Of a DNA stretch of 64,000 nt, positions 18,160 to 27,522 are shown in pieces. This stretch comes from Pseudomonadota bacterium (GTDB lineage Bacteria > Chloroflexota > UBA6077 > JAJPGT01): contig JAJPGT010000047.1 in the NCBI GenBank assembly GCA_021325655.1, forward strand, positions 1 through 64,000, written 5' to 3'. Under the pieces are notes generated by a model. That model was not told where the DNA came from and did not search any database. It saw only the letters and a list, made by a program, of their open reading frames with translations. The translations under genes were made by a program, and so were the position numbers. Numbering within the stretch: the stretch's first letter is position 1; every line of letters starts with the position of its first letter.

Positions 18160-18975
18160 ATGGCGGGCGTCCCGCGACTGCTCACGATCGCCGGCTCCGA
18201 CTCGGGCGGCGGGGCGGGGATTCAGGCGGACCTCAAGACGTTCTCCGCGCTCGGCGGCTACGGCATGTCGGTGCTCACCGCGATCACCGCGCAGAACACC
18301 CTCGGGGTTACCGCGGTGCACGAGCTTCCGGTGGACGCGGTGCTGGCCCAGATCGATGCGATCGTGTCGGATATCGGGGTCGACGCGACCAAGACCGGAA
18401 TGCTGGCCAACGCGGATCTGGTGCGTGCGGTCGCCGACCGGGTGCGGCGGGGCGGGCTGCCGCGCCTGGTGGTCGACCCGGTGATGGTGGCCAAGGGGGG
18501 CGACCGCCTGCTGCGCGAGGACGCCGTCAGCGCAGTGCGCGAGGCGCTGCTGCCGCTGGCAACCGTAGTGACGCCGAACCTGCCGGAGGCGGAAGTGCTG
18601 CTGGAGCGGCGGATCGAGTCGCGGGACGACATGCGCGCCGCCGCCCGGGCGCTGGTGGCGTTAGGGGCGCGGGCCGCGGTGGTGAAGGGCGGCCACGCCC
18701 CGGGCGACGATGTGGTGGACGTGCTGTTCGACGGCGAGGCGATCCACGAGCTCCGCGCGCCGCGGATCGAGACGACCTCCACGCACGGCACCGGCTGCAC
18801 TTTCGCCTCCGCCATCGCCGCGTACCTGGGGCACGGCTGCACCCTGGTGGAGGCGGTCGAGCGGGCGAAGCGCTACCTGTGGGAGGCGATCAACGCCGCC
18901 TACCCCGTTGGCCACGGCCACGGCCCGGTGCACCATTTCTGGCGCTGCTGGGCTCCGGGGCAGCCCCCCGAGTAG
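18160..18975 (+). CDS. thiD: Hydroxymethylpyrimidine (phosphate) kinase
   Basis: Phosphorylates HMP and HMP-P to HMP-PP for thiamin synthesis. 271 residues of the ribokinase-like fold. Motifs: the N-terminal [31 protein letters not shown] and the anion hole H-G-T-G-C-T-F-A-S. The ATG lies one base after the cytX stop, forming an import-then-phosphorylate salvage pair under the upstream TPP riboswitch. Other thiamin genes are not in the window. Confidence 0.96.
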   Translation: MAGVPRLLTIAGSDSGGGAGIQADLKTFSALGGYGMSVLTAITAQNTLGVTAVHELPVDAVLAQIDAIVSDIGVDATKTGMLANADLVRAVADRVRRGGLPRLVVDPVMVAKGGDRLLREDAVSAVREALLPLATVVTPNLPEAEVLLERRIESRDDMRAAARALVALGARAAVVKGGHAPGDDVVDVLFDGEAIHELRAPRIETTSTHGTGCTFASAIAAYLGHGCTLVEAVERAKRYLWEAINAAYPVGHGHGPVHHFWRCWAPGQPPE

Positions 18976-19135
18976 CCGAGCGCGATTCGCTCGCAGCAGC
19001 GGGCCATGGTTCGATCCCCGCGCCCTTGGAGGGGTGGGCAGCGGGAGGTGCGCGGTCGGGGGCGCTGGGGTACAGTCGGCAGCGGGGCGCCGTACACCCT
19101 GAGCCCGGTGCCGGGTGTCACAGAGGAGCCAGCGG

Positions 19136-19986
19136 ATGCAGGAGCTCGCGCCAGGCATCGTTCGGGCCGGCTGCCAGCGGATCAACTGGTACCTGCTCCA
19201 GGAGGGTGCCAGCCTCACGCTCATCGACTGCGGCCTGCCCCGGCAGTGGCCGGCGGTCGCCGAGAGTGTGCGCCGGCTGGGTCGGCGTCTGAGCGACGTC
19301 GAAGCCGTGCTCCTCACCCACGCGCACACCGACCACGCCGGCTCCGGCGAGCGCCTCCGCCGCGGTGGGGCACGGGTTCACGCGCATCCGGCCGAGGTGC
19401 CGCAAGCCCGGGGCGGGCTGCCAGCCGCGACCGAACGGAGCGCGCTCGTGTATCTCTGGCGGCCGGCGGCGCTGGCGACACTCTGGACACTGCTCCGCGG
19501 CGGCGGTCTGCGGCTGGAGCCGATCCGCGAGGTCGTGGAGGTCACGGACGGGGCGACGCTCGACCTGCCGGGGTGGACGCGGGTAATCCATCTCCCCGGC
19601 CACACGCCCGGGAGCGTCGGCTATCCGCTCGAGGAGCGGGAGCGCTCTGCTCCGGCGATGCCCTGGTGACCGTGAACCTGCTGACCGGGCGCAGCGGCCC
19701 CCAACTGCTCCCGCGCGCTTTCACGGTCGACAGCCACCAGGCGCTCGCCTCGCTCGATCGGGTGGCCGGGCTGCCGGGCTCGATCCTGTTGCCCGGGCAC
19801 GGGGAGCCCTGGCGGGGCTCCCTCGCGGAGGCGGCCGCTCGCGCCCGCGAGGCTGGCGTAGCGTCGCACCATTCAGGCGGCCTGGTGGGCGTGGCACAGC
19901 GGGCGCCACGCGGGCGGCAGGATGGGTTCATGCACCCGCTGGCGGGCAGGCGTGGCCGCGCGGGTGGGACACTGGAATGGCGCTAG
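19136..19986 (+). pseudogene. Metallo-beta-lactamase-fold hydrolase, frameshifted
   Basis: An MBL-fold hydrolase interrupted by a -1 frameshift. The first part starts at ATG 19136 behind GAGGAG, has the metal motif H-A-H-T-D-H-A-G, and reaches H-L-P-G-H-T-P-G-S-V-G-Y before reading into a TGA at 19669. From about 19640 the family sequence continues in the neighbouring frame (C-S-G-D-A-L-V-T-V-N, later L-L-P-G-H-G-E-P-W). Adding one G to the GGG at 19638-19640 restores a single frame (E-E-R-G-A-L). Either a sequencing error in a G run or a recent loss. It ends overlapping the convergent 50-residue gene. Confidence 0.8.
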
Positions 19987-20135
19987 TGGGGCGGGCCGAG
20001 CAGGACGGGCGTTTGCGGCAGGGTCTGCGAGTTCAGGTAGAGCACCGCCGCGAGCGTCCCCAGCAGCATCAGGCCGGCGAGGGCGAACGCGGCGATCGAG
20101 ATCCAGACGGAGAAGTTACTGATGCGCTCTCTCAC
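19983..20135 (-). CDS. Single-helix small membrane protein (50 aa)
   Basis: A 50-residue frame from GTG 20135, with a GGAGAGGAG site about 12 bases upstream. After a short polar N-terminus (R-E-R-I-S-N-F-S-V-W) comes one hydrophobic helix (I-A-A-F-A-L-A-G-L-M-L-L-G-T-L-A-A-V-L-Y-L) and a Pro-rich tail. Codon usage matches the neighbours. It starts 40 bases after the DUF1786 gene ends on the same strand, so it is probably co-transcribed with it. Function unknown. Confidence 0.6.
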   Translation of the reverse strand: MRERISNFSVWISIAAFALAGLMLLGTLAAVLYLNSQTLPQTPVLLGPPH

Positions 20136-20174
20136 GGTCGGGTCGTTTCACTCCTCTCCACGGGCTCCTGCGGA

Positions 20175-21293
20175 TCACAGGGTGGCTACGGGGCTGGGCG
20201 CTGGCCCCATTCTGCGCTCCACCGCGTCACGCACCTGGTCGTCTAGCGCCGCGTAGGCGCGCAGCAGGCCAAAGCAGCCGGCGAGCATCATGTCGCCGTG
20301 GGGCACCGCCTCGTAGACGGAGAGCTGCGTCTGGCGCAGCATCGCGCGGCGCGGCCCAACCACGGCCACGAGCGGCAGGTGGCCGTTGCGCCGGGCGCCC
20401 TCGAAGACGACCGCGCCGTGGCCCTTGGTGCCGAAGACCTCGTCGTTGGTCAACACGCCGCCGCCGAGCCGCCGGATCAGCGTCTCCAATTGCGCTGGGC
20501 TCACCTCGCCGGTGTGGTGCTCGAACAGTCCAGCGATGTGGCCGCCGCGCAGGTCGAACGCCAGGCAGTGGAAGTTCCCCACGTTCACCACAATCGCCTC
20601 GTCGCGGCGGCCAACTCGAGGGTCTTCGAGCGCGCCAAGCACCGCCGCGGGCGCGGTGTCCATCAGCAGTAACGGGTAGGTGGCCGGAACCGTCTCTGCC
20701 ACCGACTGGAGTCGCGTCAGCCGGGCCGGGATCTCCTCACGCCGGAAGGCGAAGGCGGCCAGGCTCTCCCACGCTGCGAGCCGCTCCTTGAGGAAGTCGA
20801 AGCGGAACACCCGGTCGCTGTAGCCGGGTGGCGCCGCGCCGTGATCGAACACCGCCACCGCGATCCGATCGAGCTCGGGCCCGACGCCGAACAGCCGCAG
20901 CGCGGACAGGATCTCCTCCAACCAGAAGTCGCGCAGCGTCACCACCGCCGCGCCGGGAACGCGCTCGGCCTCGTCCTCGCTCACCACCTGGATGCCCATT
21001 GCGCGGACGGCGTCCAGGTCGTCGTCGAACGTCTGGGCCGCCTCGGGCGTGGCGTAGACCGGCAGGCCGGCGCGGACGTGGTCCATCGCCGCCCAGTGGC
21101 TCGGCCCGCCACCCATCGTCACCCCGCGCAGCACCAGCGGAAGGCGTTGCCGGGTCGCCTCGCGGATACGCTGGGCGACGACGACCGTAGGCGACGGCAT
21201 CACGAGCTTGTAGTCGTTCTCCAGCTCGCGCTCGGAGTCGAACAGCAGGATGTCCTGCGTCCCGGTACCAACGTCGACAGCGAGAATGCGCAT
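20175..21293 (-). CDS. DUF1786 family protein
   Basis: 372 residues matching the DUF1786 family, sometimes labelled putative pyruvate formate-lyase activating enzyme without experimental basis. The start I-L-A-V-D-V-G-T-G-T-Q-D-I-L-L and the following P-S-P-T are characteristic. A second glycine-rich element N-V-G-N-F-H lies in the C-terminal half. The pattern suggests an actin-like ATPase fold. ATG 21293 follows GGAG, and a TACAAT box sits at 21311-21316. True function unknown. Confidence 0.82.
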   Translation of the reverse strand: MRILAVDVGTGTQDILLFDSERELENDYKLVMPSPTVVVAQRIREATRQRLPLVLRGVTMGGGPSHWAAMDHVRAGLPVYATPEAAQTFDDDLDAVRAMGIQVVSEDEAERVPGAAVVTLRDFWLEEILSALRLFGVGPELDRIAVAVFDHGAAPPGYSDRVFRFDFLKERLAAWESLAAFAFRREEIPARLTRLQSVAETVPATYPLLLMDTAPAAVLGALEDPRVGRRDEAIVVNVGNFHCLAFDLRGGHIAGLFEHHTGEVSPAQLETLIRRLGGGVLTNDEVFGTKGHGAVVFEGARRNGHLPLVAVVGPRRAMLRQTQLSVYEAVPHGDMMLAGCFGLLRAYAALDDQVRDAVERRMGPAPSPVATL

Positions 21294-21310
21294 CGGTTCT
21301 GCTCCGCAGG

Positions 21311-21354
21311 ATTGTAAACGGGTGGCGAGTTGGGCCGCAGCCGGCGCGTATACT
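21311..21354. promoter_or_regulatory. Divergent -10 boxes for DUF1786 and membrane gene
   Basis: In the 70-base divergent gap, TACAAT on the minus strand (21311-21316) serves the DUF1786 gene with a short leader. TATACT on the plus strand (21349-21354) lies only nine bases before the ATG at 21364, predicting an almost leaderless transcript. No convincing -35 hexamers are visible. Confidence 0.5.
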
Positions 21355-21363
21355 TAGCGGCGC

Positions 21364-21732
21364 ATGGCTCGCCTCTCGCTCGCCGTTCAGGTGGTTCTGG
21401 CGCTCGCTGGCTGGGGCGCGGTCGCCGCCATCGTCACGCGCACCTACCCAACCCAGCCGCAGGCGCTGGTGGCGTTTTACGGCGCGCTGTTCGTCGCGCT
21501 GTCTGCCACCGCCGGCTGCCTATTCTGGCTCGCGCTCCGAGCCCTCAGCCGCAAGAACCCGCCCCACCCGACGCTCAGCTACCTCAGCCACGGGATGGTA
21601 TTCAGCGCGCTGGCGCTGTTCGGCCTCTGGCTCCAGTCGCTGCGCATGCTCTCGCCGCTGCACGTGGTGCTCCTGTTCGGGCTGTTCCTGTTCTTCGAGC
21701 TGGCAGTGGCGCTCGGGGGCCGGGGGACGTGA
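21364..21732 (+). CDS. Three-helix membrane protein
   Basis: 122 residues with hydrophobic helices near 5-24, 33-58 and 72-117 (the last possibly two). No recognised domain. The ATG has no clear ribosome-binding site and lies nine bases after a -10 box. Its stop overlaps the methyltransferase start in a GTGA junction, so translation is coupled. Function unknown. Confidence 0.7.
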   Translation: MARLSLAVQVVLALAGWGAVAAIVTRTYPTQPQALVAFYGALFVALSATAGCLFWLALRALSRKNPPHPTLSYLSHGMVFSALALFGLWLQSLRMLSPLHVVLLFGLFLFFELAVALGGRGT

Positions 21733-22553
21733 GGGACGACCCCTGGGCTGCCCTGGCGCCACTGTACGATTGGGAGCACGGCGCCTTCGTCGACGACGTG
21801 GCGGCCTACCTGGCTCTGGCGCGGCGGACCGGCGGGCCGGTGCTGGAAGGGGCGTGCGGTACGGGGCGGGTGGTGCTACCACTGGCCCGCCAGGGCTTCG
21901 CGGTCGTCGGCTTCGACCGTTCGGCGGCGATGCTCGCCCTGGCGCGGGCGCGCGTCGCCGCCGCCGGGCTGCCCGGCGACCGGGTGCGTCTGTTCGAAGG
22001 CGACCTGCGGAGCGCCGAGGCGGGCGGGCCGTTCGGGCTAGCGATCCTGGCGCTGGACGCGCTCGGGCTGCTGCTGGAGCAGTCGGACCAGCTCGCGGCG
22101 CTGCGGAATCTCGGTGGGCAGCTACGCCGCGGCGGACTGCTGGCGATCGATGTCGCTAACGGCAACGCACGCGGCGGCGAGCCGACGGAGGAGCTGCGGC
22201 ACCATTTCACCCGGCCTCATCCGGAGCATGGGCGTCCCGTGACCAAGTGGGTGGCACGACACACCGATCCCGCGGAGCAGGTGGACGAGCTGTGCTATCT
22301 GTATGACGAGGTCGGGCTGGACGGGCGGGTGACGCGTACCGTGGCGTGGCACCGGCTGCGCTATTTCCACCGCTTCGAGCTGACGTGGCTGGTCGAGCGG
22401 GTCGGCCTGCGCATCGAGGGGGTGTACGGCGACTACGACTTCAGCCCGTTCGCGGCGGAAAGCCCCCGACTGTTCGTCGTCGCCCGCCGGCCCGACGATA
22501 CCCCGTTGGCGACTGACCCCGGCCTGGGGCGCAGCGTCGCGCCGACCGGGTAG
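21729..22553 (+). CDS. Class I SAM-dependent methyltransferase
   Basis: 274 residues with a Rossmann methyltransferase domain: motif I V-L-E-G-A-C-G-T-G-R, motif II G-F-D-R-S-A-A-M-L, and an F-E-G-D-L-R adenine-binding loop. The C-terminal half contains the Y-F-H-R-F-E-L-T-W helix common in small-molecule methyltransferases. The substrate cannot be told. GTG 21729 overlaps the preceding stop. Its last 121 bases overlap the end of the convergent EEP gene. Confidence 0.85.
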   Translation: MRDDPWAALAPLYDWEHGAFVDDVAAYLALARRTGGPVLEGACGTGRVVLPLARQGFAVVGFDRSAAMLALARARVAAAGLPGDRVRLFEGDLRSAEAGGPFGLAILALDALGLLLEQSDQLAALRNLGGQLRRGGLLAIDVANGNARGGEPTEELRHHFTRPHPEHGRPVTKWVARHTDPAEQVDELCYLYDEVGLDGRVTRTVAWHRLRYFHRFELTWLVERVGLRIEGVYGDYDFSPFAAESPRLFVVARRPDDTPLATDPGLGRSVAPTG

Positions 22554-23521
22554 TGGTCGGAGCCGACCGAGGGCAGCACCGCGGCGCTCACCGCCTCCAG
22601 GTCGCGGGTGTGAAAGATGTAGTCGAGCCGTACCAACGGCACCGGCCAGGGGCGGCGCTGGCGCCGGATTCGCACGAAGACCGGGAACGTGTGGCCGAAG
22701 CCGCGCCCAGCCGTCGCGAACGCGTCGTCCAGCAGACTGGTCAGGCGCCCATAGGCCGCAGACTGCTCGGTCAGGTTGAAGTCGCCGGCGAGGATGAGCG
22801 GCGCTGGGAGAGCTTCGATGCCGCGCAGGATCCGTTCGACCTCGCAGTCGCGTATCTGGCCATCGTACAGCCGGACACCAGCCTCCCAGGGACCCAGCAG
22901 CGGCACGGTAGGGTGCGCGGTCACCAGGTGCAGCGGGCCGAGCGGACCACGCATCTCGGCCGCGAGCGCCAGCGGCTCCTGCTCGTCGTTGCACACCAGC
23001 ACCACCTTGCGGAGTGGGTAGCGGCTCCACCAGCCGAGACCGCGGTAGCCTGGGTGCGGACCGGTTACATGATAGGGATACTCGGAGGCCAGCATCGCTA
23101 TGAGCCGCTGGCAGGTGCGGGCGTCCAGCTCTTGCAACGCGAAGCAGTCTGGCCGCTCGCGCAGCACCAGCGCCGCCACCTGCGCGGCGTTGCGGGCGCC
23201 GCGCAGCACGTTCGCGGTGATGACCGTGATTGTGCCCGGCGGCCGCGACGCGGGGCGGCTGCGGAGCAGGCGCCGGCCGTAGAGCGCCACGAAGGCCCCG
23301 GCGAGGCCGACGAGCATGCGCCGGAGCCAGCGGCTCCGCTGGCAGCGCGCCACGCCGAGCGCTACTGGCAGCGGCAGGTAGGCGAAGGGGAGGAAATCGG
23401 TTCCCAGCGCGAGCGGTGAGACGCTGCTCAACGGTGTGCGCCGCGCCAGCAGCAGGGCCAGCAGCAGGGCGGCGTACACACGGGCCAGCAGCCGCCACAG
23501 CGGCCAGCGACAGGGGATCAT
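22433..23521 (-). CDS. Membrane-anchored endonuclease/exonuclease/phosphatase protein
   Basis: 362 residues. Two or three hydrophobic helices (about 10-90) precede a catalytic EEP domain (DNase I/sphingomyelinase fold). Catalytic motifs in order: T-A-N-V-L, L-Q-E-L-D, L-A-G-D-F-N, and G-S-D-H-Y-P-V. The domain probably faces outward and may act on nucleic acid, phosphoinositide or sphingolipid; which one is unclear. About 36 residues after the final motif lie in the overlap with the methyltransferase gene and are probably non-essential. Confidence 0.85.
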   Translation of the reverse strand: MIPCRWPLWRLLARVYAALLLALLLARRTPLSSVSPLALGTDFLPFAYLPLPVALGVARCQRSRWLRRMLVGLAGAFVALYGRRLLRSRPASRPPGTITVITANVLRGARNAAQVAALVLRERPDCFALQELDARTCQRLIAMLASEYPYHVTGPHPGYRGLGWWSRYPLRKVVLVCNDEQEPLALAAEMRGPLGPLHLVTAHPTVPLLGPWEAGVRLYDGQIRDCEVERILRGIEALPAPLILAGDFNLTEQSAAYGRLTSLLDDAFATAGRGFGHTFPVFVRIRRQRRPWPVPLVRLDYIFHTRDLEAVSAAVLPSVGSDHYPVGATLRPRPGSVANGVSSGRRATTNSRGLSAANGLKS

Positions 23522-23529
23522 ATCGGCTG

Positions 23530-23535
23530 ATTGTA
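23530..23535 (-). promoter_or_regulatory. -10 box of EEP gene, leaderless layout
   Basis: TACAAT on the minus strand ends eight bases before the EEP ATG (23521), so transcription should begin at or beside the start codon. No ribosome-binding site is present. Confidence 0.5.
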
Positions 23536-23643
23536 CGGGTAGGCAGCCTCGGGCGGGCGATAGCTCGGACTGGCGTCACGTCCAGTCCCATGCCCGTGCT
23601 CACCGGTCAGCCCTTCTTTCTCAGCGGGCCGGGGCGAGCCGGT

Positions 23644-23649
23644 TATAAT
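23644..23649 (+). promoter_or_regulatory. -10 box of the aminotransferase-pyrF gene group
   Basis: A perfect TATAAT 38 bases before the ATG at 23688. The -35 region is weak. Confidence 0.45.
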
Positions 23650-23687
23650 GCGCGGAATGCTGCGTGCTTCGCACTCTGGAGAACGAA

Positions 23688-24911
23688 ATGCCCGAGCGTG
23701 ATCGTTTCGAGGCGCTGCTGTCCGAGACCCTCCGGCAGGCCGCGCCGGTGGCCGTCATGGGCGGACCACAGCCCGAATACCCCTTCACCTATGGGCTGCC
23801 AGACCCAGCATCGTTTCCCAGCCGGGCGCTGCTCAGAGTGGCGCGTACGGTACTGCTGGAGCAGGGGCGCGAGGCCTTGCAGTACGGCAACTATCAGGGC
23901 GACCCGGCACTGCGGTCGCTGGTTGCGGACCGGTTGCGCTGGCTCGACGGGGTGGAGGTAGGGCCAGAGCAAATCCTGATTACCAATGGCTCCTCTCAGG
24001 CGATCGCCCTCGTTGCTCAGGCACTGGTCAACCGGGGCGACACCATCCTGGTGGAGGCGCCTACCTTCCTGGGCGCGGTCCGCACCTTCGAGCTGTTCGG
24101 GCCGCGGGTGGTCGAGATCCCGCTGGACGACCACGGGATGCGGATCGACGTGCTCGAACGCACCCTGACCGATCTGCGCCGCGGGGGGATTCAGCCGAAG
24201 CTCCTGTACACGCTCCCGACCTTCCAGAATCCAGCCGGCGTGACGCTCACCCTGGACCGGCGCCGCGCACTCGTGCAACTGGCGGAGCGGTTCAACGTCC
24301 CGGTCCTGGAGGACGACCCGTACGGCGAGCTCCGCTTCGAGGGCCGCGCACTGCCGAGCTTGCTGAAGCTAGACCGCTCTGGCCTGGTGATCCGCTGCGG
24401 GTCGTTCTCGAAGATTCTCGGCGCTGGGCTGCGGCTCGGCTGGCTGGCCGCGCCGGAGTCGCTGCTGCGCCGCCTGGTGCAGCTCAAGGTCGATGGCGGG
24501 ACGAATCCCTTCGCGTCGCACTTCGCGGTCGCCTTCGCCCGCCGGGGCCTGCTGGAGCGGCACGTGCGCTTGCTCCGCAGGGTCTACCGGGCGCGGCGGG
24601 ACGCGATGCTCGAATCGCTTGAGGCCCACTGCTCCGAGCACGCCACCTGGACGCGGCCGCAGGGCGGCTTCTTCATCTGGGTGCAGCTCAAGCCGGAGAT
24701 CGACCCGGCGCGGGCGCGTGAGGAGGCTCTGGCACGTGGGGTGGCGTACCTGCCGGGCCCGGCCTGCTACAGCAGCGGGCGTGGTGCCAACCAGCTCCGC
24801 CTCGCGTTCAGCTACCTGCCGGAAGATCAGATTCGGGCAGGCATCGCGCGGCTGGGGGAGGCGCTGGCGGCGGCGCGGCGCGCCCCGGTCGCCGCGGGTG
24901 CGCCGCGCTAA
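23688..24911 (+). CDS. PLP aminotransferase, 2-aminoadipate/MocR-like
   Basis: 407 residues of fold-type I aminotransferase, closest in pattern to LysN/2-aminoadipate and aromatic aminotransferases. Motifs: Y-G-N-Y-Q-G near the start, I-L-I-T-N-G-S-S-Q-A, P-T-F-Q-N-P-A-G-V, E-D-D-P-Y-G and the PLP-lysine segment C-G-S-F-S-K-I-L-G-A-G-L-R-L-G-W. It lacks the GntR DNA-binding domain of true MocR regulators. ATG 23688 is preceded by GGAGA at 23678. A separate start 24 bases upstream is less likely. The amino-group donor is not predictable. Confidence 0.9.
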   Translation: MPERDRFEALLSETLRQAAPVAVMGGPQPEYPFTYGLPDPASFPSRALLRVARTVLLEQGREALQYGNYQGDPALRSLVADRLRWLDGVEVGPEQILITNGSSQAIALVAQALVNRGDTILVEAPTFLGAVRTFELFGPRVVEIPLDDHGMRIDVLERTLTDLRRGGIQPKLLYTLPTFQNPAGVTLTLDRRRALVQLAERFNVPVLEDDPYGELRFEGRALPSLLKLDRSGLVIRCGSFSKILGAGLRLGWLAAPESLLRRLVQLKVDGGTNPFASHFAVAFARRGLLERHVRLLRRVYRARRDAMLESLEAHCSEHATWTRPQGGFFIWVQLKPEIDPARAREEALARGVAYLPGPACYSSGRGANQLRLAFSYLPEDQIRAGIARLGEALAAARRAPVAAGAPR

Positions 24912-24934
24912 CGTCCCCTGGCCCGACGGTAGCC

Positions 24935-25762
24935 ATGTTCCTGGACAAGCTCCTCGCGTCGTGTCGCCAGAACCAGAGCCTGCTCTGCATCGGGCTGGAC
25001 CCGGATCCAGCGCTCGCCCCGCTCGAGCTGGTTGGCCGAGCGGACTGGGCGGCACGTTTTGGCCAGGGCATCGTCGAGGCGACCGCCGACCTGGTCTGCG
25101 CCTACAAGCCGAACCTGGCGTTCTACGAGGCGCTCGGCACCGCCGGCTGGCAGGCGCTGGGGGCGACGCTGGCGGCGATCCCGCGCCACATCCCGGTCAT
25201 CGCGGACGCCAAGTGTGGCGACGTCGGCCACAGCGCCCGCGCCTATGCCCGGGCGCTGTTCGATACCCTGAACGTTGACGCCGCCACGGTAAATCCGTAC
25301 CTTGGATTCGACAGCTTGGAGCCGTTTCTGGCCTACCGCGACCGGGGCATCCTCGTCCTCTGCCGCACCTCGAATCCCGGGGGAGCGGACTTCCAGGATC
25401 TGCCCTGCCGGCTGGACGGCCAGGAGATGCCGCTGTTCGAGGCGGTCGCGCGGCGCGCAGTGCAGTGGAACCGGGCGGGCAATGTGGGACTGGTCGTCGG
25501 AGCAACGTATCCCACTGAGGTGGCGGCGGTGCGCGGCATTGCGCCAGACCTGCCGCTGCTGATTCCGGGGATCGGCGCGCAGGCGGGCGATCTCGCCTCC
25601 GCTGTCCGAGCCGGGGTAGATCGCCAGGGCGAGCGGGTGCTGATCGCCGTCTCGCGGCAGGTGCTGTACGCCTCGCGTGGCACGGACTGGGCAGCAGCGG
25701 CCCGGGCGGCGGCGCTGGCCCTGCGCGACGCGATCAACCAGGTACGGGAGTTGCAGCGATGA
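24935..25762 (+). CDS. pyrF: Orotidine 5'-phosphate decarboxylase
   Basis: Converts OMP to UMP, the last step of de novo pyrimidine synthesis. 275 residues, the longer group-2 form common in Actinobacteria and Chloroflexota. Motifs: [17 protein letters not shown], the catalytic D-A-K-C-G-D-V-G-H, and [10 protein letters not shown]. Cys in place of the usual Arg between the catalytic Lys and Gly-Asp is a minor variation. It overlaps the DUF951 gene by four bases (ATGA). Confidence 0.93.
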   Translation: MFLDKLLASCRQNQSLLCIGLDPDPALAPLELVGRADWAARFGQGIVEATADLVCAYKPNLAFYEALGTAGWQALGATLAAIPRHIPVIADAKCGDVGHSARAYARALFDTLNVDAATVNPYLGFDSLEPFLAYRDRGILVLCRTSNPGGADFQDLPCRLDGQEMPLFEAVARRAVQWNRAGNVGLVVGATYPTEVAAVRGIAPDLPLLIPGIGAQAGDLASAVRAGVDRQGERVLIAVSRQVLYASRGTDWAAAARAAALALRDAINQVRELQR

Positions 25763-25998
25763 GGCCACCACTCGAGCTGCGCCTCGGCGACGTCGTCCGG
25801 CTCCGCAGGCCACATCCCTGTGGCTCGACTGATTGGACCGTGGTTCGGCTTGGCGCGGATATCGGACTGCGCTGCCTCGGCTGCCAGCATCGGGTGCTGC
25901 TGCCGCGCAGCGACCTGGAGCGCCGCTTCGAACGATTCGTGAGTCGAGCCAAGCCAGTTGAGCCCCTCGTTGACGCAGACACACCTGGCGACGGGTGA
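25759..25998 (+). CDS. DUF951 domain-containing protein
   Basis: 79 residues matching the DUF951 family: [21 protein letters not shown]. The three cysteines (in H-P-C-G, L-R-C and C-Q-H) and nearby His hint at metal binding. It is a small cytoplasmic protein of unknown role, widespread in Gram-positives and Chloroflexota. Translation is coupled to pyrF, and its end overlaps the MFS gene start. Confidence 0.9.
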   Translation: MRPPLELRLGDVVRLRRPHPCGSTDWTVVRLGADIGLRCLGCQHRVLLPRSDLERRFERFVSRAKPVEPLVDADTPGDG

Positions 25999-27352
25999 AA
26001 CCGCGCCCCAGGGCGCCGGCGGGCCAGCCGACGCGGAGGGGGTAGCGGGCGACTCGATCTGGGCCAATCGGCCCTTCATGCTGCTCTGGGCGGCGCAAGC
26101 GATCAGCCAGACAGCGCAGAACGTCGTCTGGTACGGCATCCTGGTCCTGGTGCAGACGCGCTGGAACTCCAGCACGCACATGAGCCTGGCGGTGCTGACG
26201 CTGATGCTGCCCTCGGTGTTCTTCGGTATCGTTGCCGGGGTGTACGTCGACCGCTGGGATAAGCGCGTCGTCTTGATCGCCTCGAACGCGCTCCGCGTCG
26301 TCGTCACGGTCGGCTACACATTCGTCGACGGATACCTCCTGGCGATCTATGCCGCCAACTTCGCCTTCGCCACCATCTCCCAGTTCTTCACCCCGGCCGA
26401 GGCCTCCACGATTCCGGCCATCGTCCCGCGCCGGCTGCTGCTCCAGGCGAACGGGCTGTTCAACCTGACGTACACCGCCTCACAGCTTGTCGGGCTGGTG
26501 CTGCTCGGCCCACTGGTGGTGAACCTGTTCGGCACCGACGCGATCTTCTACGTCGTGGGGGCGCTCTTTGCCATCTGTGCCCTGCTGGTTTCCACTCTCC
26601 CGAGCCAGCCAGCGGACCAGACGCACGGACCGCGCAGCGGGCGCGAGGCGCTCGACGCGCTACTGGCGGATGCGCGTGAGGTGGCGCAGTTCGTCCTAGC
26701 CGATCGGGTCGTCTTGCTCGCCCTCGGCCACTGGACACTCTCGTCCATCCTGGGCATCGTGCTGGCGGTGCTGGCGCCCGGCTTCGTGGTGAACGTGCTC
26801 GGGATCGACGCGGCTGACAGCGTCTTCATCCTGGCGCCCGCCGGACTCGGGATGGTGGTCGGCACCGCGCTGCTGAACCGACTCGGCCAATGGTTCGACA
26901 AGCACTGGGTGACCAACGCCGGGCTGGTCGTGTTCAGCGCCTGCATGCTGCTCCTCGGCCTGCTCGGTCCAAGCTGGGCGTTTGTCTACCACGGCCTGCA
27001 GGCGCTGCTCGGGCACCGCCTGCCGCTGCTCGGCTTCTACGGACTCATCTCTGTCGTCATGCTGGTCGCGCTCGTGGCCGGGTTCGCGTTTGTCGCTATC
27101 TTCGTCCCGGCGCAGACGCTGATGCAGGAGCGCACCCCGGTGGCATTGCGCGGCCGCCTGTTCGCAGTGGCGATGGTCCTCAGCAACGTCACCAGCATCG
27201 CTCCCCTGCTCCTAGCTGGCGCGGTGGCGGACCTGCTGGGCGTCGCCCGGGCCTTCACGCTCCTCGGCCTCACCCTGTTCGCCGTCTCGGCGGCGAGCAT
27301 CCGGGTCTCCCAGCGCCCGGGGGCAGCGCTGTTCGAACCCGAGCGGCCATAA
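25958..27352 (+). CDS. MFS transporter (EntS/MFS_3-like)
   Basis: 464 residues with about 11-12 transmembrane helices, a major facilitator of the EntS/macrolide-efflux type. Features include Y-V-D-R-W-D-K-R after helix 2 (the family's D-R-x-x-R-R loop) and Q-A-N-G-L-F-N at helix 5. It probably exports a small compound or drug. The start is uncertain: TTG 25958 overlaps DUF951 by 41 bases, and the first 30 residues are not membrane-like, so a later start is possible. It converges on the YVTN gene. Confidence 0.82.
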   Translation: MSPSLTQTHLATGETAPQGAGGPADAEGVAGDSIWANRPFMLLWAAQAISQTAQNVVWYGILVLVQTRWNSSTHMSLAVLTLMLPSVFFGIVAGVYVDRWDKRVVLIASNALRVVVTVGYTFVDGYLLAIYAANFAFATISQFFTPAEASTIPAIVPRRLLLQANGLFNLTYTASQLVGLVLLGPLVVNLFGTDAIFYVVGALFAICALLVSTLPSQPADQTHGPRSGREALDALLADAREVAQFVLADRVVLLALGHWTLSSILGIVLAVLAPGFVVNVLGIDAADSVFILAPAGLGMVVGTALLNRLGQWFDKHWVTNAGLVVFSACMLLLGLLGPSWAFVYHGLQALLGHRLPLLGFYGLISVVMLVALVAGFAFVAIFVPAQTLMQERTPVALRGRLFAVAMVLSNVTSIAPLLLAGAVADLLGVARAFTLLGLTLFAVSAASIRVSQRPGAALFEPERP

Positions 27353-27452
27353 CCGATTACGCGGGAGCCGGGCCACGCAGCGTCCGCCACCGGCCCTCCG
27401 ACCCGGCGTTGATCCCATGGAGCAGGGCACGGGGCGGCGCGAGCAGGGGAAC

Positions 27453-27489
27453 GGCGCGGATGAGGCAGCCCGTGGGCCTCATCCGCGCC
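27453..27489. terminator. Bidirectional hairpin between convergent genes
   Basis: A perfect 14-bp inverted repeat (27453-27466 with 27476-27489) around a nine-base loop, between the converging MFS and YVTN genes. There is no T-run on either side; its very stable stem suggests it still insulates both transcripts. Confidence 0.6.
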
Positions 27490-27522
27490 GCGGAAGGCCA
27501 GCGCGCGTTGGGGACGCGCCGG

